From an uncultured Pelagibacteraceae bacterium (GTDB lineage Bacteria > Pseudomonadota > Alphaproteobacteria > Pelagibacterales > Pelagibacteraceae), in contig CACJHS010000005.1 of the NCBI GenBank assembly GCA_902593235.1, forward strand, positions 1 through 57,718: a stretch of 57,718 bases of DNA, in the 5' to 3' direction. Below, one piece after another: positions 22,924-32,925 of this stretch. The stretch's first letter is position 1. Every line of letters starts with the position of its first letter. Position numbers and translations under genes: made by a program. The notes under the pieces were generated by a model. It did not search any database, was not told the DNA's origin, and was given only the letters and a program-made list of their open reading frames with translations.

Positions 22924-23345
22924 AAAAAAATAATTTAAAAATTGTCAAAATAGACAAAAATAAAAGCCTATTTAATTATGAGAAAAAAATCTTAATTAAT
23001 GAATTAATCTTAGATTTAAAACTTGGTTATTACGATTTTGAAAAAGAAAAACCACAGAAAGTTAAATTTAGTCTTGAAATAGACTATGAAGACAAAAAAC
23101 CTTCAAGCGACAAAGACATAAAATCCATTGTTAATTATGGAACTATAGTAAAATTAATTACAAAACTTGTAAAAAAGAAACATTACAATTTCTTAGAAAC
23201 TTTAGCAGAAGCTGTTTTTGACGAACTATTTAAAGACAAAAGGATTGCTAAAATAATGTTGAAAATTGAAAAATTAGAAATCTTAAAACAGTGTTCATCT
23301 GTTGGTATTCAAATTACCAAAAAAAGAAGCCATGATAAGCTCTGA
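22920..23345 (+). CDS. folB: Dihydroneopterin aldolase FolB
   Basis: Converts 7,8-dihydroneopterin to 6-hydroxymethyl-dihydropterin and glycolaldehyde in folate synthesis. The 141 residues show the family blocks [31 protein letters not shown] (split over two strands), [10 protein letters not shown], the active-site region [14 protein letters not shown] and the C-terminal [15 protein letters not shown]. The family's VxxGI/LGYY turn and the Glu of FLETLAE are kept. It lies between the FolM-like SDR and uvrC, with a 14-base overlap into uvrC. Confidence 0.85.
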   Translation: MKKNNLKIVKIDKNKSLFNYEKKILINELILDLKLGYYDFEKEKPQKVKFSLEIDYEDKKPSSDKDIKSIVNYGTIVKLITKLVKKKHYNFLETLAEAVFDELFKDKRIAKIMLKIEKLEILKQCSSVGIQITKKRSHDKL

Positions 23346-25167
23346 AATAGGAAAAGAAGTAATTAAAAAAGAGCTACCTCTAGTACCAAAACTTCCAGGC
23401 GTATACAGGATGCTTAATGAAAAAAATGAAATTCTTTATGTAGGTAAAGCCAAAAATTTACCAAATAGATTAAAGAGCTATGTTGCAGAAAAAAATCACA
23501 TAATTAGAACTGAAAGAATGTTATCACAAACAAGAAAATTAGAGATAACAACAACATCAAATGAAAGCGAAGCTTTGCTGCTAGAAGCAAATTTAATTAA
23601 AAAACATAAACCAAAGTTTAATATCCTATTACGTGATGATAAGTCATTTCCATTTATATTTATTGGTAATAAAGATAAATGGCCTCAAATAAAAAGACAT
23701 AGAGGAAAAAAAACAAAAGAAGGTTTTTACTTTGGACCTTTTGCCTCCGCTGGTTCAGCTAATTGGACAATCAAAATGATCCAAAAAATTTTTCATTTAA
23801 GAGTTTGTGATGACACCGTTTTCAAAAACAGAGAAAGACCTTGTATTTTATATCAAATAAAAAGATGTTCTGGACCTTGTGTAGGATATGTAAAAAAAGA
23901 GGAATACAATCAAACAGTGGAAGATGCTATTGAATTTGTTTCAGGCAAATCTAGAAAAATTCAAAAAAATCTTTCTAACCAAATGGAAAAGGCAAGTGAG
24001 GATCTTGATTTTGAAAAAGCTGTAATTTTAAGAGATAGAATTAAAGCATTAAACATAATTCAATCTTCACAGAGAATTAATGAAGCAAACTTAGTTGAGG
24101 CAGATGTTATTGCTGGATATAAAGAATCTGGAAAAACTTGTATTCAAGTATTTTTTTATAGATCAAAGCAAAATTGGGGAAATCAAGCTTTTTTTCCAAA
24201 ACACGACCCTGATGAAAAGTTTAGTGAAATCCTTAATTCATTTGTTTCTCAATTTTATGAAAATAAAAGTGTTCCTTCATCGGTTATCCTTTCAGAAGAA
24301 ATAAAGGAAAAAGCACTAATTGAAAAAACACTAACACAAAAAGAAGGTAAACAGATAAATATTTCAGTTGCGAAAAAAGGATCAAAACTAAAAGTAATTA
24401 ATCAAGCAATTAAAAACGCAAAGGATAGTCTTAATAGAAAGCTTTATGAAAGTCAGAATAATAAAGAATTGTTCGATGCAGTAGCTAAAAAATTTAATTT
24501 AGAAACCAATATAAATTTAATCGAGGTTTATGATAACAGTCATATTCAAGGCACAAATAGTGTTGGCGCTTTAATAGCCTACGGCGATGAAGGATTTATC
24601 AAAAAAAGATATAGAAAATTTAATATTAAACATAAAAAAAATGAGCAAGACGACTATGGAATGATGAGAGAGGTATTAAATAGAAGGTTCAAAAGAGCAG
24701 TTCAAGAAAAAGATAATTACCTTGCTTTTCCTGATTTGGTTCTAGTAGATGGGGGGAAAGGTCAATATTCGGTCGCTAGAGAGAGCCTTAATGAATTAGG
24801 ACTTCACGACATTCCAATTATTGCAATAGCAAAAGGTAAATTTAGAAATAGTGGAAATGAAACCTTTTTTCACAATGGCAAAGAATATAAATTCACTAGA
24901 AATGACCCTACCCTATTTTTTCTTCAAAGAATAAGAGATGAATCGCATAGATTTGCAATAAGCGCTCACAGAGCAAAGAGAAAAAAAGGTATAAGTAAAT
25001 CTCTGTTAGATCAAATAGAGGGGATTGGGGCTATAAGAAAAAGAGCTTTATTGAACCATTTTGGATCTGCAAGATCTGTTGAGTCTGCTAGCTTAGATGA
25101 AATAAAATCTGTAGAAGGTGTTGAAGAAAAAGTAGCAAAAAAGATATATAACTTTTTTCACGAATAA
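23332..25167 (+). CDS. uvrC: Excinuclease ABC subunit C (UvrC)
   Basis: Endonuclease making both incisions in nucleotide-excision repair; 611 residues from ATG at 23332, preceded by AGAAG. A TTG at 23302 would add only ten residues inside folB. Domains in order: GIY-YIG nuclease ([20 protein letters not shown]), Cys-containing region ([15 protein letters not shown]), UVR motif ([18 protein letters not shown]), RNase H-like nuclease ([27 protein letters not shown]), and C-terminal helix-hairpin-helix pair ([18 protein letters not shown]). pgsA follows after 2 bases, the usual alphaproteobacterial pair. Confidence 0.97.
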   Translation: MISSEIGKEVIKKELPLVPKLPGVYRMLNEKNEILYVGKAKNLPNRLKSYVAEKNHIIRTERMLSQTRKLEITTTSNESEALLLEANLIKKHKPKFNILLRDDKSFPFIFIGNKDKWPQIKRHRGKKTKEGFYFGPFASAGSANWTIKMIQKIFHLRVCDDTVFKNRERPCILYQIKRCSGPCVGYVKKEEYNQTVEDAIEFVSGKSRKIQKNLSNQMEKASEDLDFEKAVILRDRIKALNIIQSSQRINEANLVEADVIAGYKESGKTCIQVFFYRSKQNWGNQAFFPKHDPDEKFSEILNSFVSQFYENKSVPSSVILSEEIKEKALIEKTLTQKEGKQINISVAKKGSKLKVINQAIKNAKDSLNRKLYESQNNKELFDAVAKKFNLETNINLIEVYDNSHIQGTNSVGALIAYGDEGFIKKRYRKFNIKHKKNEQDDYGMMREVLNRRFKRAVQEKDNYLAFPDLVLVDGGKGQYSVARESLNELGLHDIPIIAIAKGKFRNSGNETFFHNGKEYKFTRNDPTLFFLQRIRDESHRFAISAHRAKRKKGISKSLLDQIEGIGAIRKRALLNHFGSARSVESASLDEIKSVEGVEEKVAKKIYNFFHE

Positions 25168-25169
25168 TT

Positions 25170-25754
25170 ATGCTAAAAAAAATTCCAAACATATTAACGA
25201 TAGGGCGAATAATAATTGTTCCTTTTTTTGTTTTAGCTTTTTATCTTCCCGGATTTTATGGTGATCTTACTGCTTTAATATTATTTATTATTGCATCATT
25301 TACAGACTTCTTGGATGGTATGTTGGCTAGAATGTTTGGAGTAGAGTCAAAACTGGGTGAATTATTAGATCCTATAGCTGATAAAATCATTGTTGCTACA
25401 GCATTGATACTTCTGGTTATGGATGGAACAATCAGAAATTATGAGGTAATTGCAGCAATAATAATTCTTACAAGAGAAATTTTGATTTCAGGTTTGAGAG
25501 AATTTTTAGCGAAAGGGAGGATCAAACTTCCTGTTTCAAACCTTGCTAAACTTAAAACAGTATTACAAATGGTATCAATTGCTCTTTTATTATCTGGAGA
25601 TACTGGAAATAAAATAATTAATTTCCAAGACTATAATGCTCAAACTATAGGTATAATTCTTTTATGGTTATCGGCTGCTTTAACACTTTTTACTGCATAC
25701 GATTATATGCGAAAAGGTATTGATCACGCAATGTCTGAGGATAGTAAAGACTAG
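25170..25754 (+). CDS. pgsA: CDP-diacylglycerol-glycerol-3-phosphate 3-phosphatidyltransferase PgsA
   Basis: Inner-membrane enzyme making phosphatidylglycerol phosphate. Its 194 residues hold several hydrophobic segments and the CDP-alcohol phosphatidyltransferase signature DFLDGMLARMFGVESKLGEL followed by LDPIADK. The N-terminus IPNILTIGRIIIVPFFVLAF is typical. The stop codon TAG lies in a CTAG shared with the convergent ilvE stop. Confidence 0.95.
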   Translation: MLKKIPNILTIGRIIIVPFFVLAFYLPGFYGDLTALILFIIASFTDFLDGMLARMFGVESKLGELLDPIADKIIVATALILLVMDGTIRNYEVIAAIIILTREILISGLREFLAKGRIKLPVSNLAKLKTVLQMVSIALLLSGDTGNKIINFQDYNAQTIGIILLWLSAALTLFTAYDYMRKGIDHAMSEDSKD

Positions 25755-26632
25755 GCTGCTTTTTTCTTCCTAACTAATGCCTGATAACTTTCATTCAAAT
25801 CAATAATAGTATCACAAACTTTAAATTGATTTTCAGCGATACAAGATACTGGTGTTACCTCTGCTGCTGTTCCTGTTAAAAAACATCCAACAAAATTAGG
25901 TAATTCAGTAGGACTAATTTTTCTTTCATGCACTTTTATATTTTTTGATTTTGCAATTCCAATTACGGTTCTTCTTGTAATACCATCTAAAAAAGAATCT
26001 GGTATTGGAGTATGAATTTCTCCATTTTTATCTTTGAAAAAAATATTTGCACCAGTTGCTTCGGCAATATTTCCTTCATGATCAAGCATTAAAGAATCTG
26101 TATATCCTTGCTTTTCTGCCTCATGTTTTGAAAGTGTACAAATCATGTAAAGACCTGACGCCTTTGTATCCCATGGTATTGTATTAGGTGCTGGTCTTCT
26201 CCAATTTGAAATATTTAACCTTATTCCTTCTACTTTAAGTTTAGGATCAAAATATGATCCCCATTCCCATGTTGCAATCGCAACATGTATTTTTGTTTGT
26301 TGTGCAGAAATAGCCATCATTTCACTACCCCTCCAAGCAACAGGTCTTACATAACCATTTTCTACTTTTTGGGTTGCAATAATTTTGTTTGATGCATTAT
26401 TGATTTCTTCTTCTGTATATGGAATTTCAAAACCCATTCTTCTAGCAGAATGAAAAAATCTAGCTGTGTGCTCTTCTAATTTGAAAATTGAACCATCGTA
26501 AACTCTCTCACCCTCAAATACACAACTAGCATAATGCATACCATGGCTTAAAACATGCAGTTTAACGTCAGCCCAATCAACTAATTCATTGTTGTACCAT
26601 ATTTTTCCAGATCTCTTATCGTAAGGTATCAT
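25751..26632 (-). CDS. ilvE: Branched-chain amino acid aminotransferase IlvE
   Basis: Fold type IV PLP transaminase for the last step of Val, Leu and Ile synthesis; 293 residues. Motifs: GKIWYNNELVDWADVKLHVLSHG, GSSVFEGERVY-like CVFEGERVYDG, PLP lysine in DTKASGLYM, and LDHEGNIAEATGANIFF. C-terminal LTGTAAEVTPV is diagnostic for the family. Transcribed divergently from the MarR-type regulator with 72 bp between starts. Confidence 0.95.
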   Translation of the reverse strand: MIPYDKRSGKIWYNNELVDWADVKLHVLSHGMHYASCVFEGERVYDGSIFKLEEHTARFFHSARRMGFEIPYTEEEINNASNKIIATQKVENGYVRPVAWRGSEMMAISAQQTKIHVAIATWEWGSYFDPKLKVEGIRLNISNWRRPAPNTIPWDTKASGLYMICTLSKHEAEKQGYTDSLMLDHEGNIAEATGANIFFKDKNGEIHTPIPDSFLDGITRRTVIGIAKSKNIKVHERKISPTELPNFVGCFLTGTAAEVTPVSCIAENQFKVCDTIIDLNESYQALVRKKKAA

Positions 26633-26704
26633 GTATGAAAATTTTTTAATTTATAACTGAAAAATATCTTTGTATCTTTAATATGTCAATATAACTTACC
26701 TATT

Positions 26705-27142
26705 ATGAAAGAACTTTTATATTTAAAAGATGACCAGCTTAAAGATCTTATTGAAAAACTATTTGTAAGCTACAGAGAAACCTTTTCTGACTCTAAAAAA
26801 ATATTAGATAGATATTCAATTGGTTTAGCACACCATAAAGTAATTCATTTACTGTCAATGTATGAAGGTATCTCAATTTCAGAGCTCCTTAAGAGATTAA
26901 AAGTCACAAAACAAAGCTTAAATCGTGTACTTAAAGATTTAATTAAACTTGAAATCATCATTTTTAAAAAAGATGATCAAGATACAAGAGTAAAGCATGT
27001 GTTTCTAAACGATAAAGGTAAAAAAATTTTTAATGAAATTTTCAATTTACAAAAAAAGAGAATTTATAATGCTTTGCTAAATTCAAGTTCTGAAGAAGTA
27101 ATAAATTTTGATAATGTAATATGTAAGATAATTAATGGATAA
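26705..27142 (+). CDS. MarR-family transcriptional regulator, PetP-like
   Basis: Winged-helix protein of 145 residues; the MarR core is HHKVIHLLSMYEGISISELL, KRLKVTKQSLNRVLKDLIKLEII and the wing KKDDQDTRVKHVFLNDKGKKIF. It overlaps the response-regulator gene by 8 bases. A MarR gene directly before an OmpR-type gene is the arrangement of petP-petR in Rhodobacter, where the pair lies near the bc1 operon; here petABC is about 8 kb away on the other strand. The PetP assignment is inferred from this arrangement. Confidence 0.75.
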   Translation: MKELLYLKDDQLKDLIEKLFVSYRETFSDSKKILDRYSIGLAHHKVIHLLSMYEGISISELLKRLKVTKQSLNRVLKDLIKLEIIIFKKDDQDTRVKHVFLNDKGKKIFNEIFNLQKKRIYNALLNSSSEEVINFDNVICKIING

Positions 27143-27812
27143 GTTTATCGCACATATACTGGTGGTTGATGATGATGATGGAATTAGATCTCTTGTAAAA
27201 AAGTATTTAAATGAAAATAAATTCTTAGTCACATCTGCAGAAAATGCAGAAAATGCGTTAGAGAAAATAAAAATAATAAAGTTTGATTTGATAGTTCTGG
27301 ATATCATGATGCCAGGTAAAAGTGGGCTTGAATTTTTAAGAGAAAATAAAAAAAAATTAGATACACCAGTTATACTTCTAACAGCTAAAGGTGAGGCAAA
27401 TGAAAGGGTCGAAGGATTAGAGATTGGTGCTGATGATTATTTACCGAAACCATTTGAACCAAAAGAATTAATTCTTAGAATACAGAACATATTAAATAAA
27501 ACTATCAAAACAGATCAAAAAAGGGTTATAGAATTTGAAAATGTGAAAATTGATTTGAACAAACTTTTAATATTTAAAAGTGATAAAGAATTCAAAATTA
27601 ATGCAACTGAAAAAACAATTTTAGAAAAAATGATTAATAATCCAGGAAAAACATTTTCTAGGGATAATATTGGTCAACTAATTAATCTAGATAAAGAGAG
27701 ATCGATAGATGTTATTATTACTCGGCTTAGAAAAAAAATTGAAATTGATCCAAAAAATCCAAAATTTTTGCAAACAATAAGAGGTGCTGGATATGTTCTC
27801 TGGATTGAGTAA
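27135..27812 (+). CDS. OmpR-family response regulator, PetR-like
   Basis: The 225-residue two-component regulator has an N-terminal receiver domain with acidic pocket VVDDDDG, phospho-acceptor in VLDIMMPGKSG, the Thr in LLTAKGE and the Lys in YLPKPFEP. A C-terminal OmpR winged helix follows (ATEKTILEKMINNPGKTFSRDN; IDVIITRLRKKIE; IRGAGYVL). It overlaps the histidine-kinase gene, its probable partner, by 20 bases using the ATG start of that gene. Confidence 0.9.
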   Translation: MDKFIAHILVVDDDDGIRSLVKKYLNENKFLVTSAENAENALEKIKIIKFDLIVLDIMMPGKSGLEFLRENKKKLDTPVILLTAKGEANERVEGLEIGADDYLPKPFEPKELILRIQNILNKTIKTDQKRVIEFENVKIDLNKLLIFKSDKEFKINATEKTILEKMINNPGKTFSRDNIGQLINLDKERSIDVIITRLRKKIEIDPKNPKFLQTIRGAGYVLWIE

Positions 27813-29112
27813 TTACTTAAAAAAAATATTACCAAAAAGATTATTTTACAGAGCACTTCTTATAGTTGCTATTCCAGTTTTGGTTTTGCAACTAGTAATT
27901 ACAATTGTTTTTTTTGATAGCCTTTGGATCAAAACAAACAAAGGTATGACAAGAACCTTGGTAAATGAAATTAGTACATTTATTGAAGCCTATGAAAGTG
28001 AGAAAGAAAATAAACAAGAATTGCTAGATCTTTTTTCCATATTTTTAGATTTAAATATTGAGTTCACTAATAACGAAAAATTACAAAATACAGATACTGA
28101 AAGATGGTTTAGTCCTATAGATAGAACTTTAAGAAGAGAACTAAAATCTAAATTTGGATTAAATGAATACTGGTTTGATACAACAGGTTATAAAGAATTG
28201 ATTGATTTAAGAATTAAATACGAGGATGGTTATTTTAAATTTTTAGTGCCTAAAGATAGGGTTGCAAGTTCTTCAGCAAGAATATTTGCACTTTGGATCA
28301 CAGTACCTGCAATTATAATGGTGATCATTTCTCTAATATTTTTAAAAAATCAAACTAGACCAATCACTAACCTAGCTCGTGCAGCTGAAAGGTTTGGTAA
28401 AGGAGAAAATATTGAAGAGTTCAAACCTTCTGGAGCCCTTGAAATAAGACAAGCAGGACACGAATTTGATAAAATGAGAAAGAGAATTGAAAGACACTTA
28501 AATCAAAGAACAGAAATGTTATCTGGAATAAGTCATGATTTAAGGACACCCTTAACAAGGATGAAACTACAATTAGCTTTTATAAAAGATAAAGAAACTG
28601 TTAATAAATTGACTGAAGACATCAATGAAATGGAGAAAATGCTAAATGAATATTTGCAATTCACCAGCTCATCATATGTTGAAAAAGATGAAATGTTTAA
28701 TTTATCTGAATTAATTTCAGTCGTTATTGAAAAATATAATAATAAAAATATTTCACAAAACTGTACACCAAGAATTTACTATAATGGTAGGAAAAATTTA
28801 ATTAACAGATGTCTAAATAATTTAATTGATAATTCACTAAAATATGCAAACAAAGTTGAAATTAGTTTAAGTAAAAAAAATACAAACTTATTCATTATTA
28901 TTGATGATGATGGTCCTGGAATACCAAAAGATGAGTATGAAAATGTATTTAAACCTTTCTATAAAATAGATAAGGGTCGAGCAGACTCTAAATCAAGTGT
29001 TGGTCTTGGCTTATCAATTTCATCAGACATTATCAAATCTCATGGAGGAAATATAATGTTAGAAAAATCAAAAATGGATGGTTTAAAAGTTAAGATTTTC
29101 TTGCCTGTTTAA
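27793..29112 (+). CDS. EnvZ-like sensor histidine kinase
   Basis: Of 439 residues from ATG at 27793 (a GTG at 27784 is an alternative). A membrane segment at about 18-40 (LFYRALLIVAIPVLVLQLVI), a periplasmic sensor of about 120 residues, a second membrane segment (LWITVPAIIMVIISLIF), HAMP (PITNLARAAERFGKG), HisKA with the phospho-His in SGISHDLRTPLTRMK and HATPase motifs NNLIDNSLKYA, IIDDDGPGIP, VGLGLSISSDI. The sensor domain is unrecognised. Its end overlaps ubiK by 23 bases, tail to tail. Confidence 0.92.
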   Translation: MFSGLSNYLKKILPKRLFYRALLIVAIPVLVLQLVITIVFFDSLWIKTNKGMTRTLVNEISTFIEAYESEKENKQELLDLFSIFLDLNIEFTNNEKLQNTDTERWFSPIDRTLRRELKSKFGLNEYWFDTTGYKELIDLRIKYEDGYFKFLVPKDRVASSSARIFALWITVPAIIMVIISLIFLKNQTRPITNLARAAERFGKGENIEEFKPSGALEIRQAGHEFDKMRKRIERHLNQRTEMLSGISHDLRTPLTRMKLQLAFIKDKETVNKLTEDINEMEKMLNEYLQFTSSSYVEKDEMFNLSELISVVIEKYNNKNISQNCTPRIYYNGRKNLINRCLNNLIDNSLKYANKVEISLSKKNTNLFIIIDDDGPGIPKDEYENVFKPFYKIDKGRADSKSSVGLGLSISSDIIKSHGGNIMLEKSKMDGLKVKIFLPV

Positions 29113-29341
29113 CTTTTTTATTTTTTTTTTTCTCAAGTTTATTTATTTTATTTTCGAGATTCTCAACACGTTTTGAGAGTACTTCAAACTCATCTTTACT
29201 TGTAAGTTTCATTTTAAAAACAAACTCATCTCTTTTGGATTTTAAGATATTAAATAATTCAGTAGTTAAGTCTTTTGAAGATACTAGTCCCTGCTCTATT
29301 AATTTAGCAAACTTATCAATTATAAATTTAGAATTTTTCAT
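29090..29341 (-). CDS. ubiK: UbiK/BMFP-family accessory protein
   Basis: Small protein of 83 residues from ATG at 29341 (another ATG at 29356 adds five). The sequence is of the BMFP/YqiC type: a helical N-terminal half (KFIIDKFAKLIEQGLVSSKDL), then a C-terminal coiled coil with KDEFEVLSKRVENLENKI and a Lys-rich tail. UbiK helps assemble the aerobic ubiquinone-biosynthesis complex in E. coli. The 3' end lies inside the histidine-kinase gene on the other strand; lgt starts 32 bp away, divergently. Confidence 0.75.
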   Translation of the reverse strand: MKNSKFIIDKFAKLIEQGLVSSKDLTTELFNILKSKRDEFVFKMKLTSKDEFEVLSKRVENLENKINKLEKKKNKKVKQARKS

Positions 29342-29373
29342 ATTTAAGATATACATTATAAGTATTATTAAAA

Positions 29374-30144
29374 ATGTTCATTAATAATTTTGACCCAGTA
29401 GCCTTAGAAATATTTTCTTTAGAAATCAGATGGTATTCTTTAGCTTATATATTTGGAATTATATTAGGCTGGATTCTCGCAAAAAAATTATTCATCCAAG
29501 ACATAGAAGTTAAAAATAAATTTGATGATTATTTAACTTATTTAATTATAGGTATAATTTTAGGAGGCAGACTTGGTTATATTATTATTTATAATTTAAG
29601 TTTTTATATAAATAATCCATTAGATATATTTAAAATTTGGCAAGGAGGAATGTCCTTCCATGGTGGTTTAATTGGAGTTATTTTCGCATCTATATTTTTT
29701 GCTAAAAAAAATAATCAAAACCCATTCTTATATTTAGATATTGTCGCTTTAGTAGCTCCAGTCGGAATATTTTTTGGACGAATAGCAAACTTTATAAATT
29801 CAGAGTTATATGGAACTATAACTAATCTACCCTGGGCAGTAACATTTGTTCAGGTAGATAATCTTCCTAGGCATCCTTCGCAATTATATGAAGCACTATT
29901 AGAGGGATTATTTTTATTTTTATTATTAATTTATTTTAAAAATAAATTTTCAAACAAACCTGGTGTGATTTCAGGATTATTTTTAATAATTTACTCAATT
30001 TTCAGATTTATTATTGAATTTTATAGAGCACCAGATGAACAGCTTGGTTATATATTTTTAAACTTAACGATGGGGCAAGTAGTAAGTTTAATATTTATAA
30101 TATCAGGAGTAATCTTATTTTATTTAAAATATGAAACTCGCTAA
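29374..30144 (+). CDS. lgt: Prolipoprotein diacylglyceryl transferase Lgt
   Basis: Inner-membrane enzyme transferring diacylglycerol to the lipobox Cys of prolipoproteins. The 256 residues contain seven hydrophobic segments, the MSFHGGLIGVI motif with its essential His-Gly-Gly, the FGRIANFINSELYG signature and RHPSQLYEALLEG. Length is normal. It overlaps the downstream MidA-like methyltransferase gene by 14 bases, a pairing seen in other alphaproteobacteria. Confidence 0.97.
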   Translation: MFINNFDPVALEIFSLEIRWYSLAYIFGIILGWILAKKLFIQDIEVKNKFDDYLTYLIIGIILGGRLGYIIIYNLSFYINNPLDIFKIWQGGMSFHGGLIGVIFASIFFAKKNNQNPFLYLDIVALVAPVGIFFGRIANFINSELYGTITNLPWAVTFVQVDNLPRHPSQLYEALLEGLFLFLLLIYFKNKFSNKPGVISGLFLIIYSIFRFIIEFYRAPDEQLGYIFLNLTMGQVVSLIFIISGVILFYLKYETR

Positions 30145-31183
30145 AACAAATAATTTACCATTAGATCAATTTATAAATTTTGCTCTTTACGATAAGGACA
30201 AAGGTTTTTATATGAAAAAAAATCCTTTTGGTGAAGATGGAGACTTTATTACTGCGCCCAATGTCACAAGATTATTTTCAGAGATTATCGCAATTTGGAC
30301 GATTACTTTTTGGAAAAGCATTGGCTCTCCAAAAAAATTTAATTTACTAGAACTGGGTGCTGGAAATGGTGAAATGATGAAAGTCATAGATGAGACACTT
30401 ATAAATTTTCCAGAGTGTTACAATGCCTGCAGTTTTGTAATTCATGAAAAAAGTGATTTTTTATTAAATGAACAAAAAAAAAATTTAAATTCAAAAACAT
30501 TCTCATGGTTAAAAAACATTGAAAAAATAAACTCAAACCCAACAATTTTTTTAGCTAATGAATTTTTTGACGCTATACCGATCAAACAATTTTTTAAAAA
30601 AAAAGATAGTTGGTTTGAAAGATTTGTGAATTTGAGTGACCCAAACAAAGCTGAATTTAAAGAAGAAAAAATTGATATTGAAACAATTGAAAAACATCTT
30701 AATTTCGAAATATCAAAAGATCAGAGCGTTATAGAATATTCACCAGATACATTTAAATATTTAAGAACAATTTGTGGCTTAATACAAAAAAATGATGGAG
30801 GAATGTTAGTTATTGATTATGGTTATGCAGATAGAAAAATGCATGAAACTCTTCAGGCAGTAAATAATCACAAGTATTCTAACGTTTTAGAAAATATTGG
30901 AGACTCTGATATTACTTACAATATAAACTTTCATTCCTTTGAAAAATTTATAAATCAGTTTAAAGAAATTAATTCAATTTTTACAAATCAAAAAAAATTT
31001 TTAACAAATATGGGTATTCTTCAAAGAGCAGAAATAATCGGCAAAAATATAGCATTTTCTAAAAAAGCAGATTTATTTTATCGAGTAAGACGTTTAATAG
31101 ATGAAAACCAAATGGGTGAATTGTTCAAAGTAATGCTTGTAAAAAATAAGAGAAACAATTTTAAGACAGGTTTTCAAAATTGA
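30131..31183 (+). CDS. MidA/NDUFAF7-family SAM-dependent methyltransferase
   Basis: The 350-residue protein matches the family whose mitochondrial member NDUFAF7 dimethylates an arginine of a complex I subunit. Motifs: ALYDKDKGFYMKKNPFGEDGDFITAP at the N-terminus (split in family blocks), the SAM-binding LLELGAGNGEMM, FLANEFFDAIPIKQF and LVIDYGYADRKMHETLQA. The bacterial substrate is not established; complex I arginine methylation is inferred by homology. It overlaps lgt and the next gene, suggesting one operon. Confidence 0.85.
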   Translation: MKLAKTNNLPLDQFINFALYDKDKGFYMKKNPFGEDGDFITAPNVTRLFSEIIAIWTITFWKSIGSPKKFNLLELGAGNGEMMKVIDETLINFPECYNACSFVIHEKSDFLLNEQKKNLNSKTFSWLKNIEKINSNPTIFLANEFFDAIPIKQFFKKKDSWFERFVNLSDPNKAEFKEEKIDIETIEKHLNFEISKDQSVIEYSPDTFKYLRTICGLIQKNDGGMLVIDYGYADRKMHETLQAVNNHKYSNVLENIGDSDITYNINFHSFEKFINQFKEINSIFTNQKKFLTNMGILQRAEIIGKNIAFSKKADLFYRVRRLIDENQMGELFKVMLVKNKRNNFKTGFQN

Positions 31184-31938
31184 TAAAATCAAAAAAACTT
31201 TCGAAAATAAAAATAATTAAACATGGTTTTTTTAATAAAACTGGTGGTAAATCAAAAAAAATTTATAAAAGTTTAAACTGTGGTCCTGGTTCTAAAGATA
31301 ATCCCTCAGATGTTAAAAAAAATTTACAAATAGTTAAAAAAAAAATAAAAAGCACCGCTAAAAGTATTTTTTTACTTCATCAAATACATAGTAATAAGTT
31401 TGTTTATATTAATAAAAAAAATAAATTTAGATCAAAACAAAAAGCAGACGCAGTAATTACAAACCAAAAAAATATACCAATTGGTGTTTTAACTGCTGAT
31501 TGTGTGCCGATTTTAATCTGTGATGAAAAAACAAAATTAGTTGCTGCAATTCATGCAGGTTGGAAAGGTGCATACAAAGGTATTATTAGCAAAGTAATCC
31601 AATTTATGATCAAAAAAGGATCTAATCCTAAAAATATTACTGCAGCTATAGGCCCTGCTATCTCAGCTAAAAATTATGAAGTCAAACAAGATTTTAAAAG
31701 AAAATTTATAAAAAAGGATAAAAAAAATAATAAATTTTTTAAAATTAAGTACAAAAAGCTTTATTTTGATTTACCTAAATATGTAAAATCATGTCTTTTA
31801 AAGAATAAAATAAAAAATATTGAGTCTTTAAATATTGATACATTTGATATTAATAATAATTTTTTTAGTGCAAGAAGAGCGTTAAAGCTAAATCATGATG
31901 ATTATGGTAGAAATATTTCAATAATTATGCTTTATTAG
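31180..31938 (+). CDS. YfiH/LACC1-family (polyphenol oxidase-like) purine nucleoside enzyme
   Basis: The 252-residue protein has the zinc-ligand pattern of the YfiH family: His in LLHQIHSNKF, Cys in LTADCVPILI and His in AAIHAGWKGAYKGI. It also has AAIGPAISAKNYEV. Members have shown purine nucleoside phosphorylase and deaminase activity; older annotations say laccase or polyphenol oxidase. The start is TTG at 31180, overlapping the previous TGA (TTGA); no ATG is near the conserved N-terminus. Confidence 0.82.
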   Translation: MIKSKKLSKIKIIKHGFFNKTGGKSKKIYKSLNCGPGSKDNPSDVKKNLQIVKKKIKSTAKSIFLLHQIHSNKFVYINKKNKFRSKQKADAVITNQKNIPIGVLTADCVPILICDEKTKLVAAIHAGWKGAYKGIISKVIQFMIKKGSNPKNITAAIGPAISAKNYEVKQDFKRKFIKKDKKNNKFFKIKYKKLYFDLPKYVKSCLLKNKIKNIESLNIDTFDINNNFFSARRALKLNHDDYGRNISIIMLY

Positions 31939-31947
31939 GCTTTTTTA

Positions 31948-32880
31948 ATGAAATTATTATCCGGAAATAGCAACAAACCATTAAGCAAGAATATTGCTAA
32001 ATATCTAAAATCTAAATTAGTAAACTCTAGTATTAGAAATTTTTCTGATGGAGAAATTTATGTTGAAATAAATGAGAATATCAGAGGAAACAGTATTTTT
32101 ATTATTCAGTCTATATCTTCGCCTGCCAATAATAATTTGATGGAGCTTTTGTTGTGTATTGATGCACTAAAAAGATCTTCAGCAAAAAATATAACTGCCG
32201 TAATTCCATATTTTGGTTATGCTAGACAAGACAGAAAGGTAGTACCTAGAACTTCAATTTCTGCAAAATTAGTATCAAACTTAATTACAAAAGCAGGTGC
32301 TGATAGAGTAGTTACTGTTGATTTACATGCAGGTCAAATTCAAGGTTTCTTTGATATTCCAGTCGACAACTTGTTTGCAACACCTATTTTTGCAAGACAT
32401 GCAAAAAAAAAGATAAAAAGTAAAAACCTTATTTGCGTTGCTCCAGATGTGGGTGGAACTGAACGAGCAAGAGCACTAGGCAAGCTCTTAAATGTTGGAT
32501 TAGCAATTGTAGATAAAAGACGACCAAAACCAGGTCAATCTCAAGTCATGAATGTTATAGGAGATGTAAAAGGTAAAACTTGTATAATTGTAGATGATAT
32601 AATCGATTCTGGTGGAACAATAGTAAATGCAGCTAAAGCTCTTAAAGATAGAGGGGCTAAAGAAGTTTATGTCTATATAACTCATGGTGTACTCAGCGGT
32701 GAAGCTGTAAAAAAAATTAAAAATTCAGTAATTAAGAATTTAGTAATAACTGATACAATCGATAACATGAGCAGAACTAAAGGTGTTAAAAACATTGAGG
32801 TTCTGTCAATTTCAGGGCTTATGGGAGAAGCAATTAAAAGAATATCTAATTCAACCTCAGTATCAGATTTATTCAAATAA
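31948..32880 (+). CDS. prs: Ribose-phosphate pyrophosphokinase (PRPP synthase)
   Basis: Makes PRPP from ribose 5-phosphate and ATP for nucleotide, His and Trp synthesis; 310 residues. Motifs: [33 protein letters not shown] (ATP binding), [18 protein letters not shown] and the PRPP loop [18 protein letters not shown]. Normal length for class I. It precedes rplY, a linkage common in proteobacteria (prs, rplY, pth, ychF). Confidence 0.97.
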   Translation: MKLLSGNSNKPLSKNIAKYLKSKLVNSSIRNFSDGEIYVEINENIRGNSIFIIQSISSPANNNLMELLLCIDALKRSSAKNITAVIPYFGYARQDRKVVPRTSISAKLVSNLITKAGADRVVTVDLHAGQIQGFFDIPVDNLFATPIFARHAKKKIKSKNLICVAPDVGGTERARALGKLLNVGLAIVDKRRPKPGQSQVMNVIGDVKGKTCIIVDDIIDSGGTIVNAAKALKDRGAKEVYVYITHGVLSGEAVKKIKNSVIKNLVITDTIDNMSRTKGVKNIEVLSISGLMGEAIKRISNSTSVSDLFK

Positions 32881-32884
32881 ATAC

Positions 32885-32925
32885 CTTGAGTTATTAAGTA
32901 ACTTGAGCTAAAAACCGTTGTTTTT
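32885..32925 (+). promoter_or_regulatory. rplY leader with two adjacent potential hairpins
   Basis: Between prs and rplY. First hairpin: CTTGAGTTA (32885-32893), loop TTAAG, TAACTTGAG (32899-32907), nine pairs including two G-U. Second: AAAAAC (32910-32915), loop CGTT, GTTTTT (32920-32925) directly against the ATG at 32926. No Shine-Dalgarno sequence is visible. It is not a standard terminator because no U-run follows the first hairpin. Confidence 0.35.
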